Shown: positions 44,555-54,501 of the stretch, piece by piece
Layout: the number at the start of each line of letters is the position of its first letter
Position numbering within the stretch: the first letter of the stretch is position 1
NCBI RefSeq assembly: GCF_024643285.1
Contig: NZ_JAMSLW010000004.1
Location: forward strand, 370,770 to 434,769
Length of the DNA stretch: 64,000 nucleotides
Reading direction: 5' to 3'
DNA from: Parapedobacter lycopersici
GTDB lineage: Bacteria; Bacteroidota; Bacteroidia; Sphingobacteriales; Sphingobacteriaceae
Position numbers and translations under genes: made by a program
Notes under the pieces: model-generated
What the model was told of the DNA's origin: nothing
Databases searched by the model: none
The model's input: only the letters and a program-made list of their open reading frames with translations

Positions 44555-45913
44555 TTAATAATCATCTTTTTCGATTAACGGATATCGTTTAAAAATCTTG
44601 GTTAACTGGATATAGCGTAAATCCGAATTGGCGGATTTATTCCGTAAGACAATTGTCGAATCATTCGGGTGCTCATAAGCAAGGTAGATAGATGGTGGAC
44701 TGGTCAGCTGCTGTTTATCTTGCAATTGAAGTACGTTTTCAATCGTATCAACTTCATAATAATAAAATCGTCTGCCACCCCCTCTCCCGGAAAACTCCCA
44801 GTCGCTCAATAAACCGTTGTTCCGTGGCACCCCGTTTGACAAATTAATAGGAATTGGTTGGTTTATTTTAAAAGATAACGTGGAATAGGTTTCAAAAATA
44901 GCGTCCTGCCAACGAATGGAATCGAACGGTGAGGGTGGAATAAAACTTCCCTTCCAATTAAACGCTGTTACCTCATAATATCCTGCCGTCTCCGCCAGAC
45001 CCGGCTCAACCGGCAATTTCATATTCCGGTTGACACTATTGTAATTACGCCAATGGAGAATTGCCAGCAGTACCACAAACACCAGGATAAACATTGATTT
45101 AGTTAGTACTCGCATCGTTTTTTGTATTATCCCTGAGTACTTTGGATAATAATTCAATGGAGTGATATCCTGCTCGTAAACCAGCAGCTTGCCAATACGT
45201 GGAATATCCCTCCACAATAAAAACAAAGCCAATAGCACAAAATAAGCACTGTATACATGTACCCCGCCATCATAGGCATGATTGATATAAACAATGTTGG
45301 CAGAAGCACAAAGTGTCAGAAAGGCGCCAAGAAAAGCTGTTTTCCTAAAAAACAGCAAAAACCCGGCGGTAACTTCCACCAACCCCAAAAAGACCTGATA
45401 ACTTGGCACAATTCCCACGGAGAGCCAGTATAGTTTCTGAGCAGTAAAGTCGCCGAAATTGATGTGAAGTGTCGCAATGGGGGGAAACGGCATCTGGATA
45501 AGAAAGACTTTTACAAATCCGAATTCGATCATTCCGATGGCAATACGGTACCGTACGATTACACGCAACCAGTAGTAGAGTTTGTGATAGGATTGACGCC
45601 TGTCAGCTAACGACCATAACGCGGCACCAATAAGTGACCCCAGCAGGATAATCCCCCAGTCGCTATAGCTGGCAAACCCCCATCGCCCGCTTTCAGTTTG
45701 GATGTTCAGTAAATTGGGACTGAACCTACCCAGGTTGGTAATATCACGGTAATTCAAGTTTGACCAATCCAGCAAAAATAAATGACGATAGTAATTCCAG
45801 CTGAGTGGAATACACATTGTCAGAAAAAAACAGCCGGCAACCCTGAAAAGAAACCGTTCGGCAACGCTCCAGGGTTTGGGGGTATTGGGATGTACAGTCA
45901 TGATCACTATCAA
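44555..45913 (-). CDS. DoxX-like membrane protein with C-terminal exported domain, copy B1
   Basis: I do not know a proven function for this family. The 452-residue protein has about seven to eight membrane segments. A DoxX-like core at residues ~115-260 shows VIVRYRIAIGMIEFGFVKVF, QMPFPP, NFGDFTAQKLYWLSVGIVPS, GLVEVTAGFLLFFRKT and NHAYDGGV. A soluble domain of ~160 residues follows (GYYEVTAFNWKG, DSIRWQDAIFETYSTLSF, GGRRFYYYEVDTIENVLQLQ). Its closest relative in the window is copy B2 (55781-57415). It overlaps copy A1 by 4 bp (ATGA) and is the last gene of the SusC1-SusD1-A1-B1 operon. DoxX relatives act in quinone- or thiol-linked redox reactions, which fits but does not prove a role here. 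Confidence 0.72.
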   Translation of the reverse strand: MIVIMTVHPNTPKPWSVAERFLFRVAGCFFLTMCIPLSWNYYRHLFLLDWSNLNYRDITNLGRFSPNLLNIQTESGRWGFASYSDWGIILLGSLIGAALWSLADRRQSYHKLYYWLRVIVRYRIAIGMIEFGFVKVFLIQMPFPPIATLHINFGDFTAQKLYWLSVGIVPSYQVFLGLVEVTAGFLLFFRKTAFLGAFLTLCASANIVYINHAYDGGVHVYSAYFVLLALFLLWRDIPRIGKLLVYEQDITPLNYYPKYSGIIQKTMRVLTKSMFILVFVVLLAILHWRNYNSVNRNMKLPVEPGLAETAGYYEVTAFNWKGSFIPPSPFDSIRWQDAIFETYSTLSFKINQPIPINLSNGVPRNNGLLSDWEFSGRGGGRRFYYYEVDTIENVLQLQDKQQLTSPPSIYLAYEHPNDSTIVLRNKSANSDLRYIQLTKIFKRYPLIEKDDY

Positions 45914-47226
45914 TTAAAAACCGAAAGCTGAATGGGCTGGCGCCTGCCCTCCCATAATAAGTATCGTCGGTTAACCTTTCTTAACGTCATCCGTACCGAA
46001 TCTCCGCTGGCTTCTGTGCCTGCCAATGTTAACCCACCATCGGAATCGACAACATACCGGAGGTCCCACCTTTCATTGCGTTGATGTATGTTTTTATTTT
46101 GAAGATGCAGCACATGGTGTATGGTATCTGCCGTATAATGAAAATAATGTCTCCCCACTGTTCCGGCAGCTTCGTAATTCCGATCCAGATCCCCGGTTGT
46201 ACCAAAGTCCTGCTTCGTCCAATCCATCGGCACCGCAGCAGCACGCTTTACACTTACGGTAGGCCATTTTTCAAAGACGACATTCTGCCACCGGTTTCGA
46301 TCCGTTAATGAATACGGGACAAGGGTACCATTCCATTCAAAATCAGTTACCTCGTAATAACCATATAATTCATTCGCTCCATTTCCCTCCGGGAGCAAAT
46401 ACGGTCCCCGCAAGTAGGCCATATATACCAGGTATGCATAGCCCGTCATACCGAAGACAACGATCATCCGGAGTCCATTTGTAATCCGGAGACTGCGTCC
46501 ACGCACCGGAACCGGATTTCTCCTTGCGCGTGCGGGTTGTTCGAGTACCAACAATCGGTATAGGCGAGGGATATCCGGTGCAATTAAAAAAATAGCGGCT
46601 AGAATGAGCAATAAACAAAACGTGTACTGACCCGTTTGATAGGCTATATTAACACCTAGTGCGTTGGTCAGCATCAATAGTGCGAGCAACGCACCGAATG
46701 ACGTGGTTCTGCGAAACAATAAAAGTCCCCCGGCGATAATTTCCAACGCCCCCAAAGCCGATTCATAGCCTCCAGATGCTGCGCCGGTAGTCAGCCAGTA
46801 GATTTTCCAAGGCAGAAAATCACCATAAGCCGTGTTCAGGTCACTGAGTGTAGGCGCAGGCATCTGCAATGGGAATAACTTGATCCAACCATAGGCAAAC
46901 ATCCCGATAGCTAGCCGGTAACGGACGATCACCCGGATCCAGTAATCAAGCGCCCGGTAATATGCCGTATCATGTTTATAATAACTCCACACAGCAGTGA
47001 CCAGCACGGCTAACAGCAAACACACCTCCAGATAGGAAGCCTGATTGGCCAGCTGGAAGAACGTCAGGAAATGTAGCCCTTGACCTGAAAGTGTAAAAAT
47101 TCCAATGAGGAAATTTAGCGCGAAGAGCAAAATATGCAACGAAAAGAAAACGAAGCATAACCGGAAAAGGATGTTTACACTACTATTCCACCCGGTACTA
47201 TTCTTTGGTATTTCCCCTGTATTCAT
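45910..47226 (-). CDS. DoxX-like membrane protein with C-terminal exported domain, copy A1
   Basis: The 438-residue protein has the same plan as its neighbour B1: an N-terminal membrane part and a DoxX-like core. The core shows VIVRYRLAIGMFAYGWIKLF, PLQMPAPTLSDLNTAYGDF, and LGALEIIAGGLLLFRRTTSFG. A soluble C-terminal domain follows (YGYYEVTDFEWNGTLVPYS, DRNRWQNVVFEKWPTVSVK, GRHYFHYTADTIHHVLHLQ). It is closer to copy A2 (57444-58841) than to B1, so A and B types existed before the whole unit was duplicated. It starts 6 bp after SusD1. Function unknown; it is probably an inner-membrane partner of the SusC1/SusD1 importer. Confidence 0.72.
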   Translation of the reverse strand: MNTGEIPKNSTGWNSSVNILFRLCFVFFSLHILLFALNFLIGIFTLSGQGLHFLTFFQLANQASYLEVCLLLAVLVTAVWSYYKHDTAYYRALDYWIRVIVRYRLAIGMFAYGWIKLFPLQMPAPTLSDLNTAYGDFLPWKIYWLTTGAASGGYESALGALEIIAGGLLLFRRTTSFGALLALLMLTNALGVNIAYQTGQYTFCLLLILAAIFLIAPDIPRLYRLLVLEQPARARRNPVPVRGRSLRITNGLRMIVVFGMTGYAYLVYMAYLRGPYLLPEGNGANELYGYYEVTDFEWNGTLVPYSLTDRNRWQNVVFEKWPTVSVKRAAAVPMDWTKQDFGTTGDLDRNYEAAGTVGRHYFHYTADTIHHVLHLQNKNIHQRNERWDLRYVVDSDGGLTLAGTEASGDSVRMTLRKVNRRYLLWEGRRQPIQLSVFN

Positions 47227-47232
47227 CGCTGA

Positions 47233-48585
47233 TTAGTTATATCCGTCATTTTGTATCAATGCACGATCTACCAAGATCTGGTCCGCAGGAATCGGCAGTA
47301 CATATCGTCGGCTATCCGTTAATCCCAATACCTCAGCCGCCCGGCCGGTTCTGATTAAATCAAACCATCGGTGCGGCTCAAAAGCAAACTCTATCCGGCG
47401 TTCATTTTCAATAGCCAGTAAAAGTCCGTTCTGGGTAGCTGTGCCGGAGGAAACCAGTCCAGCGCGGCTGCGTACGGCTTGGAGGTCAAGCTGTGCGCCT
47501 TCAAGTTTCGCCCCTCCCTGCTGGGCGCGTGCTTCGGCACGGATCAGGTACAATTCGGCGATACGGATTATATACGCGGGGTCAGTGGCCGGACTTCGGT
47601 AATACAGATTACCGTACCACCGTCCGTCGGATGTCCGGTCGACCAACACCGACCGGTTACCGCCAATGGCCGGGTTAGTTACCAACGTTACAAATTCGGC
47701 ATTGGGGGCCCACTGCCTTGTGCCGCCAAGCTGTGGCGGCTGCCAGTTGCCCCGATGGCCGTTGGTATTGGTGGCACTGTAAGCTAATTCAAAGACTGAC
47801 TCTGCGGTAGCCACTGCATCATTCATAAAGAATGCGCCGTAAGGTTGCAACAACCTGTAATTTGCTTCATCGTCGATTATCCTTGTTGCGTAATCTTCGA
47901 CCTGCTCCCAATTTTTTTGATAGAGATAGTAACGTGCTTTCAATGCCCAGGCGGTTTTCCGTGTCGCCCTGATGCGGTTTGTTGTTTCGGGTAGTAATAT
48001 TTCTGCTTCATCTAAATCGCGCAGTACCTGAGCAAACGTTTCTTCAACACTGCTCCTCGGGAGGCCGCGGTTGTCTGTTGATGTGGACGTTGGGTTAAGG
48101 TAAAGTGGTACACCGCCCCATAACCGGGCCAGATCGAAATACGCCAATGCCCTGACGAAATATGCTTCACCCAACAACTGATTTTTTTTCTCCTGGGTAA
48201 ACGTCGGTTCCAGCGGCAAAACGGCAACTTTATCGATAATGTGATTCGTCCGGTTAATTGTGTTGTAAATGGCTGACCAAACTGCAGCTACGGATTCATT
48301 ATCTGCACGCACATCATGATTGACAAACTGGCCGGCGGTTGCTCGGGAACCTGTCCATTCGATGTTATCCCCTGATAAATATCCAATCGACTGAAAAGTG
48401 GTTCCATAATAATTTTCAGCGGCCAAAGCGCGATACATGCCCCTGACAGCCGTTTCCGCAGAAGTGCTGTTGGTGATTGTTGCTTCATCTGAAATAGATT
48501 GCTGTGGTTCTACTTCCAGAAACGAATTACAGGAAAGCGCGGCTAATAAAGCCGGTATATAGCATAAAAAAAGTTTTATATTCAT
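47233..48585 (-). CDS. SusD/RagB outer-membrane lipoprotein, unit 1
   Basis: This is the surface-exposed substrate-binding lipoprotein partner of SusC1. The 450-residue protein has a lipobox (MNIKLFLCYIPALLAALSC) followed by NSFLEVEPQQSISDEATI. It shows the classical SusD TPR segments (AVWSAIYNTINRTNHIIDKV, GEAYFVRALAYFDLARLWGG, AWALKARYYLYQKNWEQVEDYA). The conserved C-terminus includes AELYLIRAEARAQQG, IENERRIEFAFEPHRWFDLIRTG and YVLPIPADQI. It is close to SusD2 (58844-60199). It is short for SusD, suggesting a small ligand, which is a guess. It lies 17 bp downstream of SusC1. Confidence 0.94.
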   Translation of the reverse strand: MNIKLFLCYIPALLAALSCNSFLEVEPQQSISDEATITNSTSAETAVRGMYRALAAENYYGTTFQSIGYLSGDNIEWTGSRATAGQFVNHDVRADNESVAAVWSAIYNTINRTNHIIDKVAVLPLEPTFTQEKKNQLLGEAYFVRALAYFDLARLWGGVPLYLNPTSTSTDNRGLPRSSVEETFAQVLRDLDEAEILLPETTNRIRATRKTAWALKARYYLYQKNWEQVEDYATRIIDDEANYRLLQPYGAFFMNDAVATAESVFELAYSATNTNGHRGNWQPPQLGGTRQWAPNAEFVTLVTNPAIGGNRSVLVDRTSDGRWYGNLYYRSPATDPAYIIRIAELYLIRAEARAQQGGAKLEGAQLDLQAVRSRAGLVSSGTATQNGLLLAIENERRIEFAFEPHRWFDLIRTGRAAEVLGLTDSRRYVLPIPADQILVDRALIQNDGYN

Positions 48586-48602
48586 CTTATTGAGCTTTTA
48601 AA

Positions 48603-51600
48603 TCAAATAGATAACTGAATGCCGAGCTGTATTGTACGTGGCTGTGGAGGTGTACCGAAATCCAGTCCCTGGACATTCTGTCCGTTGGAAACATTCGATT
48701 CGGGATCCAATCCAGAATAGCGCGTCAGCAACCAAAGGTTGGACCCAACCAAATAAACCCGAAGGGATTTGGACTTTATCCGTTCCGCTATCCGATTGGG
48801 GAGCGTGTATCCCAGGGTCAGGGATTGCAGGCGCAGAAATGAACCGTCTTCCAGCAGCCGGCTGTTTTGCTCAAGGCGGTAATTATTACCCACGGTAGTA
48901 AATCGGGGAACATCAGTCACATCGCCCGGTTTCTGCCACCGTTTGGTCGAATTGGCGATTGCGAAGCGGTCGGGACGCGTACCGCCCGCCATATCGAAGA
49001 ACTCATTCATATTATATACATCATTGCCGTATTGGAAGGTAAAAAGCACACCGAGATCCCACGATCTGTACGTGAAATTATTGGTAATTCCGCCGTAAAA
49101 ATCAGGTAATGCGTTTCCCATAATCTGGCGATCAGCCACAGTAATTTGTCCATCTCCGTTTACATCTTCAAACACAGCATCCCCGGTACTGGGATCCACA
49201 TATAACTGATTATACAACCAGAAGGAGTACATCGGGTAGCCCTCCTGCATCCGGATCCAGTCGCGGCTATAGACATTGATAGGTGCATTCAGCTTTTTGA
49301 TATGGTTGGTGTTACCCGACAGGTTAAAGCTCGTTTGCCATTGGAAATTTTCGTGGCGTATGTTCACCGCCTGGATACCGATCTCGTAGCCTTTATTAAT
49401 AATCTCCCCTTCATTACTATAATATGAACCAAATCCGGTGGTGGAAGGCAGCGGCAACTGCAGCAATGCATCCTTGGTATGTTTATGATAAAGGTTAAAT
49501 TCGATGTTGAGTCGTTGCCGCAGCAGACTGATGTCCAATCCCACGTTCACCTGCCGGGTACGCTCCCATTTCAAATCCCGGTTAGCCAGTTGCTGCGGTG
49601 CAGTACCCGGTTTGTCGCCGCCACCCACGATATCGGGATATCCCGCCCCTCCCGACCACAAGCCCCGCGCTGCAAAGTCACCAATGTTTTGATTACCAGC
49701 CAGACCGTAGCTCGCCCGCAATTTCAAATCATCAATCACGTCGACATCTGCGAGAAAAGACTCCGCTTTTGCTCGCCAGGAAACGCCAACGGACGGGAAA
49801 TACCCCCATTTATTATTCCCCCCGAAACGAGATGACCCATCGGCTCTGGCGGCCACTTCGATATAGTATTTTCCTGCATAATTATAATCAACCCTGGAAA
49901 AGAAAGAGGCTAGCTTTGACTGTGTCCAGAACTGGTTACTGATCCGGTTCGCGGCAGAAGCGATCAGTTTAAAAGAATCATTGGCGAAATCGGTACCTTC
50001 AGCAGACGTCGTTTTCCGTATATCACCCTGCAGCGAATTTCCGATAAGCGCCCCGAAGCGGTGCTGCCCCCAATTTTTCCTATAAGTAAGCGTTTGTTCG
50101 GTCAACCAGGTACTGTTCTGGCTGATTGCCGAAGTAGCGCGGCCATTAGTAGGTGGTGCCCCGATGAGTGTCAGGCTATTCCAGTACTCTGCCTCTTCGT
50201 AATTATTATAATCGACACCAAAGCTGGTCCGGAACTTCAGATCCGGAAGAATTTCAACATCAGCGTGAATATTTCCGATGTAACGAAGATTAGCCGTGGT
50301 TACATCATAGTTATTCAAGAGTACATCCAGGTTATCCCAAGGTCCCCATTTGGCCGGCGTCCCATCCGGATTGTTTTTTGGCAGATACGTGGCCACCAGC
50401 AATGCGGTTTGAAACATACCTCCCTGGGGACCATCACCCGCACGGGCCTGGTTCCTGAACGTGCGCGACACGCCATTGCTTAGGCCAATCTGTACCCGGT
50501 CACTGATTTGTTGGTCCAGGTTAAGCTTAAAACTCGAACGCTCAAAATACACAGGCTGCATAATAGATTCCTGTCTGTTGTATCCCGCACCGATGTAATA
50601 TCGGGTACTGTTGTTCCCTCCCTGCAACGTCAAATCATAATTCTGCAATTGGGCGGTACGGAATACGTCTCCCAACCGGTCGTACGTTTCCTGTTCTTCA
50701 GGAGTGCCCCGTCCACCTTCTTCCACGGGTCGGAAAGGTCGGTTTTCATACGTCTGATTCAGCGCGGGATTATCAATCCCCGAGTTAATCCAGGACTCAT
50801 TGAGCAGTGCCGCATTTTCAGGCCCAGACGCGATGTCCCATATTTTCGGGGCATGCGCCCAACCATGGGTGGCATTGAAGCCAATAACAGGTTTCGTGTT
50901 AAATGAACCACGCTTAGTGGTCACAATAACTACTCCGTTGGCACCACGGGCACCATAAATAGCCGTCGCACTCGCATCCTTTAGCACTTCGATACTTTCG
51001 ATGTCTGATGGGTTGATGTCTGCGATAGGTGAGGTTTCCTTACCTCCGGTACTGACAGTCTGTAAACTGGTATTGTTTAAGAAAATCCCATCAACAATAT
51101 ATAATGGGTCATTGTTTGCGTTAATTGACGTTGTTCCCCTTACGCGGATGAAAATTCCTTCACCCGGCACTCCCGTATTTGACGAAATCTGCAGGCCCGC
51201 AGCCTTACCCTGCAGCTGTGCATCAAAACTTCCTACCGGAATCTGCTTAGTTTCATCCGCTTTAATCGTTGAAACCGAGCCAACCAGATCCCGCCGTGAT
51301 TGGGTGCCATATCCCACAACAACGACATCCTCCAATAATGTGGCATCCTGCTCCAGCGCAATGGTAATCGGACTTCCGTCGGCCACTATATTGATCGTTT
51401 TATACCCGATGTAGGTTACGATAAGCGTGTAAGGAAATTTCTGTCCCGTTACGAAACGGAACTTTCCATTTTCATCCGTTTTTGTACTGTGTGTTATTCC
51501 AGCAATGTCAATCGTCGCGCCGGCAAGGGGTTCTTTCGTTGCCGCATCGATGACCGTGCCATCTAATACGGAATTGACCAAGGGTACGGTTTGCTGCGCT

Positions 51601-51686
51601 ATTGTTTCAACAGGGAAGGTCAACCCAACAAACCCACAAAGTATCCACAGCCATTGATATCGTCTTTGAATTTTATGAATAATCAT
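48603..51686 (-). CDS. SusC/RagA-type TonB-dependent transporter, unit 1
   Basis: This is the outer-membrane transporter of the first duplicated unit. The 1027-residue protein has a signal peptide (QWLWILCGFVGLTFPVETIA) and a CarboxypepD_reg-like domain (LDGTVIDAATKEPLAGATID). A plug follows (VVVGYGTQSRRDLVGSVS, DPLYIVDGIFLNN, IESIEVLKDASATAIYGARG), and the barrel ends RTIQLGIQLSI. It has no N-terminal secretin/STN sensor domain, so it is not coupled to an anti-sigma factor in the usual way. It is closely similar to SusC2 (60210-63332) along its whole length. A ~360-nt leader with a small ORF precedes it. Substrate unknown. Confidence 0.94.
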   Translation of the reverse strand: MIIHKIQRRYQWLWILCGFVGLTFPVETIAQQTVPLVNSVLDGTVIDAATKEPLAGATIDIAGITHSTKTDENGKFRFVTGQKFPYTLIVTYIGYKTINIVADGSPITIALEQDATLLEDVVVVGYGTQSRRDLVGSVSTIKADETKQIPVGSFDAQLQGKAAGLQISSNTGVPGEGIFIRVRGTTSINANNDPLYIVDGIFLNNTSLQTVSTGGKETSPIADINPSDIESIEVLKDASATAIYGARGANGVVIVTTKRGSFNTKPVIGFNATHGWAHAPKIWDIASGPENAALLNESWINSGIDNPALNQTYENRPFRPVEEGGRGTPEEQETYDRLGDVFRTAQLQNYDLTLQGGNNSTRYYIGAGYNRQESIMQPVYFERSSFKLNLDQQISDRVQIGLSNGVSRTFRNQARAGDGPQGGMFQTALLVATYLPKNNPDGTPAKWGPWDNLDVLLNNYDVTTANLRYIGNIHADVEILPDLKFRTSFGVDYNNYEEAEYWNSLTLIGAPPTNGRATSAISQNSTWLTEQTLTYRKNWGQHRFGALIGNSLQGDIRKTTSAEGTDFANDSFKLIASAANRISNQFWTQSKLASFFSRVDYNYAGKYYIEVAARADGSSRFGGNNKWGYFPSVGVSWRAKAESFLADVDVIDDLKLRASYGLAGNQNIGDFAARGLWSGGAGYPDIVGGGDKPGTAPQQLANRDLKWERTRQVNVGLDISLLRQRLNIEFNLYHKHTKDALLQLPLPSTTGFGSYYSNEGEIINKGYEIGIQAVNIRHENFQWQTSFNLSGNTNHIKKLNAPINVYSRDWIRMQEGYPMYSFWLYNQLYVDPSTGDAVFEDVNGDGQITVADRQIMGNALPDFYGGITNNFTYRSWDLGVLFTFQYGNDVYNMNEFFDMAGGTRPDRFAIANSTKRWQKPGDVTDVPRFTTVGNNYRLEQNSRLLEDGSFLRLQSLTLGYTLPNRIAERIKSKSLRVYLVGSNLWLLTRYSGLDPESNVSNGQNVQGLDFGTPPQPRTIQLGIQLSI

Positions 51687-52050
51687 ATATCGTTTTAATT
51701 ATCATGTATAATCTATGGTTTAAATAGATTTTGCTGTTGCAAAGAAACAGTAATCCCCGGTATTCACATCCCCACCTGCCAACATCAAAACCGGGTATTT
51801 AACCCATCGACAAAATTAAATATTAAGTGATCTGAAACGGCTTTTCAATCTCCATTGAGCCATTTCAAAAGGGAGATCGTTGTGTCGGTTAACGGCACAT
51901 ATTGCCGGCGTACATGATTGGCATAGCCGACATGGGAGATGGTTTGGAAAGATCAATGGAAATAGAATGTTGCACGACAGGCAGCGCTCCTTGGGTAAAT
52001 TTAGTGTTCATTTTTAATCATTTGAAAACAGAATACAATTACTTATTTCA
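51687..52050 (-). other. Long 5' leader of the SusC1 operon with inverted repeats
   Basis: After the 40-codon ORF the predicted RNA can form a hairpin GAAATGGCT / AGCCGTTTC (51833-51865), with an inner CAAT/ATTG pair. An alternative pairing ATCTCC / GGAGAT would disrupt the inner part of it. A second hairpin CCCGGT / ACCGGG (about 51756-51796) follows. No T-run follows these, so they are not typical terminators. Confidence 0.45.
51889..52011 (-). CDS. Putative 40-residue leader ORF upstream of SusC1
   Basis: An ATG at 52011 with the A-rich upstream sequence common in this phylum opens a 40-codon frame, TAA at 51889-51891. The encoded peptide ends SPMSAMPIMYAGNMCR, with five Met in its last 14 residues and a Cys-Arg end. 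The unrelated-looking leader ORF of SusC2 has almost the same length (41 codons), place and ending (MCCR). This supports, but does not prove, that both are translated and regulatory. Confidence 0.5.
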   Translation of the reverse strand: MNTKFTQGALPVVQHSISIDLSKPSPMSAMPIMYAGNMCR

Positions 52051-52056
52051 GTATGA

Positions 52057-52064
52057 CAAAGGTA
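52057..52064 (-). promoter_or_regulatory. Probable -7 element of the SusC1 operon
   Basis: The minus strand reads TACCTTTG, matching TAnnTTTG, 46 bp before the leader ORF. Unlike the SusC2 promoter it has no good copy of the TACTA-N6-TAGACTT element next to it. Confidence 0.55.
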
Positions 52065-52162
52065 GCCACTTGTTTTTTTCCGGTATAGGTATAAATCATG
52101 CCTATGATATGCAGAAAACATGCGTAACCCCGCTATACGACACCGTAGTGTGTCGGAAATGA

Positions 52163-53578
52163 TTAAAAAAGATCTTTTAATACTTGTTTGGCTGCAAAAA
52201 AACCACCCATGCCGTGAACGCCTCCACCGGGTGGCGTCGATGCAGAACAAAGGTAAATTCCTTTTGCAGACGTTCGGTAAGGTGAAAACCGGAGGGCGGG
52301 TCTATTGAACAATTGAGCAATATTTACCACGCCACCGTTAATATCGCCGCCAATATAATTTGGATTGTACGCTTCCATAGCGGCTGTATTGAACGTATGC
52401 GTGGCCAATAGCGTGTCCCGGAATCCCGGGGCAAAACGTTCCACCTGGGCGGTGATTGCCTCGGTCATATCCTGAGTAGAACCATTGGGGACATGGCAAT
52501 ACGCCCAGCCTGTGTGTTTACCCGCCGGGGCCCGCGTATCGTCGAAGACACTCTGCTGGGCAAATAGCACGAACGGTCTATCCGGGCACTTTCCTTCCCA
52601 TACCAGTCGCTCGCCCGCTGCAATTTCCGCTAAGGTACCTCCTAAGTGCACCGTACCGGCCTTTCGCGCCTGTTCCGCAACAAAAGGAACCGGTTCACTT
52701 AATGCCCAGTCTACTTTAAATACCCCCATCCCATACCGGTGGTTCCTCAATTGCCATCGGTAAAAAGAAGACAGCCTATCTCCACAGATTTGAATCAATT
52801 GCTTAGGTGAAGTATCAAACAATATGGCTTTTGCCTCTGGTAAATCCGCGAGTGCTGTTACCATTGTATCCGTTTGGATCACGCCGCCCAATGACTGGAA
52901 ATAAGCCGCCAAGGCGTTCGCAATACGTTGTGATCCGCCCTTGGGAATCGGCCATCCGCCACGGTGACCCGCTATGGTAAGCACAAATCCAATAGCCGAT
53001 GATGTGAGTGATTCCAATGGAATCATGCTGTGGGCAACGATACCCGACCATAAACCTCTTAAGTGTCTGGTTTTAAAACGGGCGGCAATCTGCTTCCCCG
53101 ATTGCAATGACTTCAACCCAAACTCCGCCAATGCAAATGGATCTTTCGGCCATTTCAACATCGGTCCAAGAATATGTGCTTCAATCCGTGGCCAGTCTTC
53201 CACCAATGAATCAAAAAGGCGACGATAGGCCGGGCCATCTTCACCCAAACCAGCGGCGGTATCAGCTATCGATTGATAAAGCGCCGCGGCGGAGCCATCG
53301 TCAAACGGGTGTGCTGCCAATACTTCTGGATACAGGTATTCCAAGCCAAACTCATGCAAAGGTAATGTACGGAAAAATGGAGAGGCGGCACCCATTGGAT
53401 GTACAGCCGAGCAAACGTCATGAAAGAACCCCGGCAGGGTCAGTTCGGCCGTCCGCGTACCACCACCGATCGTGTCCCTGGCTTCCAATAACAGGACCTG
53501 AAGCCCGGCGCGTTGCAGGGTAATAGCAGCCGAAAGTCCATTGGGACCGGACCCAACTATTATCGCGTCATACTTCAT
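52163..53578 (-). CDS. FAD-dependent oxidoreductase (phytoene dehydrogenase-like, COG1233)
   Basis: The 471-residue protein has a dinucleotide-binding motif at the very start (DAIIVGSGPNGLSAAITLQR, then LLEARDTIGGGTRT). The C-terminal FAD segment is GIYLCSASTPPGGGVHGMGG. Between them it follows the amine oxidase/phytoene desaturase fold. No signal peptide, and no carotenoid genes are nearby. Members are often annotated only as NAD(P)/FAD-dependent oxidoreductase, and the substrate is unknown. It overlaps the epimerase gene by 4 bp and is the last gene of the three-gene operon between the two SusC units. Confidence 0.88.
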   Translation of the reverse strand: MKYDAIIVGSGPNGLSAAITLQRAGLQVLLLEARDTIGGGTRTAELTLPGFFHDVCSAVHPMGAASPFFRTLPLHEFGLEYLYPEVLAAHPFDDGSAAALYQSIADTAAGLGEDGPAYRRLFDSLVEDWPRIEAHILGPMLKWPKDPFALAEFGLKSLQSGKQIAARFKTRHLRGLWSGIVAHSMIPLESLTSSAIGFVLTIAGHRGGWPIPKGGSQRIANALAAYFQSLGGVIQTDTMVTALADLPEAKAILFDTSPKQLIQICGDRLSSFYRWQLRNHRYGMGVFKVDWALSEPVPFVAEQARKAGTVHLGGTLAEIAAGERLVWEGKCPDRPFVLFAQQSVFDDTRAPAGKHTGWAYCHVPNGSTQDMTEAITAQVERFAPGFRDTLLATHTFNTAAMEAYNPNYIGGDINGGVVNIAQLFNRPALRFSPYRTSAKGIYLCSASTPPGGGVHGMGGFFAAKQVLKDLF

Positions 53579-54501
53579 TTATGTGTTTTGCTTTTGACAA
53601 CTAAGTTACGGATTGCTGCATTAATTTCAGGGTAATCAAAAACAAAACCTCCCGCCGGAAGCTTATGGGAAACGATTCGCCGACCGGACAGTATCAATTC
53701 TGCATCCACACAGATAAGCAAGCCACCGATCTTTGTAGCCCAAGTATAATTGGACAGTCCAAATGGCATCTTTAATGCGTGGCGCAATGCCTTCATCAAT
53801 TCCCTGTTCGGAACCGGATTTGGACTACAGGCATGGATGACACCATAGATATCGTGATGGTTAATAATCCAGTCCACTACCCGGACAAAGTCGGTTTCAT
53901 GAATCCACGAAACATACTGGTTACCGTTGCCAATACGCCCGCCAAGTCCCAGACGAACCAAACGGACCAACGGTTTCAACATGCCTCCATCAGCAAACAA
54001 CACAGCACTGATTCTCAGCCATACATTGCGTGTATTCGGCGTATGCCTGGCGTGAAGCGCCTTTTCCCATTGCTGGGTCACCCGCGCAAGGAAGTCCTCT
54101 CCCTGCGGCTCATCTCCTTCGTTCCGGATAACATCTGACGATTCATAAATCGAAATTCCAGAAGCGTTGATCCATAACTTCGGCGGAACCAAAACCTGCT
54201 GTATCGCTTCGCCGATCACCATTGTCGTGTCGATCCGGGAGCGCCATATCCGATCTTTGTTAGCTGTTGTCAATCGGCGATTGATGGATTCGCCCGATAG
54301 GTTAATCACTGTATCGGCACCATCCAGTTCCTTGTACCAATCGCCCAGCGAGCAACCATCCCAGCGAACGTAACGCACGCCATCACGTGCTGGCCTTGCT
54401 GTCCTTGTTAATACAACAAGTTCATGCGCCGCATTCAAATAATACCGGATAATCGCTGACCCAAGCCAGCCGGTCCCACCAGCTATGATTATTTTAGCCA
54501 T
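53575..54501 (-). CDS. TIGR01777 family epimerase (SDR39U1/YfcH-like)
   Basis: The 308-residue protein is an atypical extended short-chain dehydrogenase. The NADP-binding motif is IIIAGGTGWLGSAIIRYYL. The family motif NLSGESINRR(L) is present, as are the Ser and Tyr of NASGISIYESSD and the segment YVSWIHETDFVRVVDWIINH. The C-terminal DUF1731-like part has PFGLSNYTWATKIGGLL and VSHKLPAGGFVFDYP. Relatives occur in most bacteria, but their reaction is unknown. It overlaps both neighbours (8 bp with the aminotransferase, 4 bp with the oxidoreductase), so the three genes are tightly coupled. Confidence 0.9.
   Translation of the reverse strand: MAKIIIAGGTGWLGSAIIRYYLNAAHELVVLTRTARPARDGVRYVRWDGCSLGDWYKELDGADTVINLSGESINRRLTTANKDRIWRSRIDTTMVIGEAIQQVLVPPKLWINASGISIYESSDVIRNEGDEPQGEDFLARVTQQWEKALHARHTPNTRNVWLRISAVLFADGGMLKPLVRLVRLGLGGRIGNGNQYVSWIHETDFVRVVDWIINHHDIYGVIHACSPNPVPNRELMKALRHALKMPFGLSNYTWATKIGGLLICVDAELILSGRRIVSHKLPAGGFVFDYPEINAAIRNLVVKSKTHK

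Noticed and set aside
52057..52090. A degenerate copy of the shared operator at the SusC1 promoter
   Set aside because: Only scattered short matches (AGTAT, GTAG, ACTT) remain and they need gaps to align, so I do not count it as a site.
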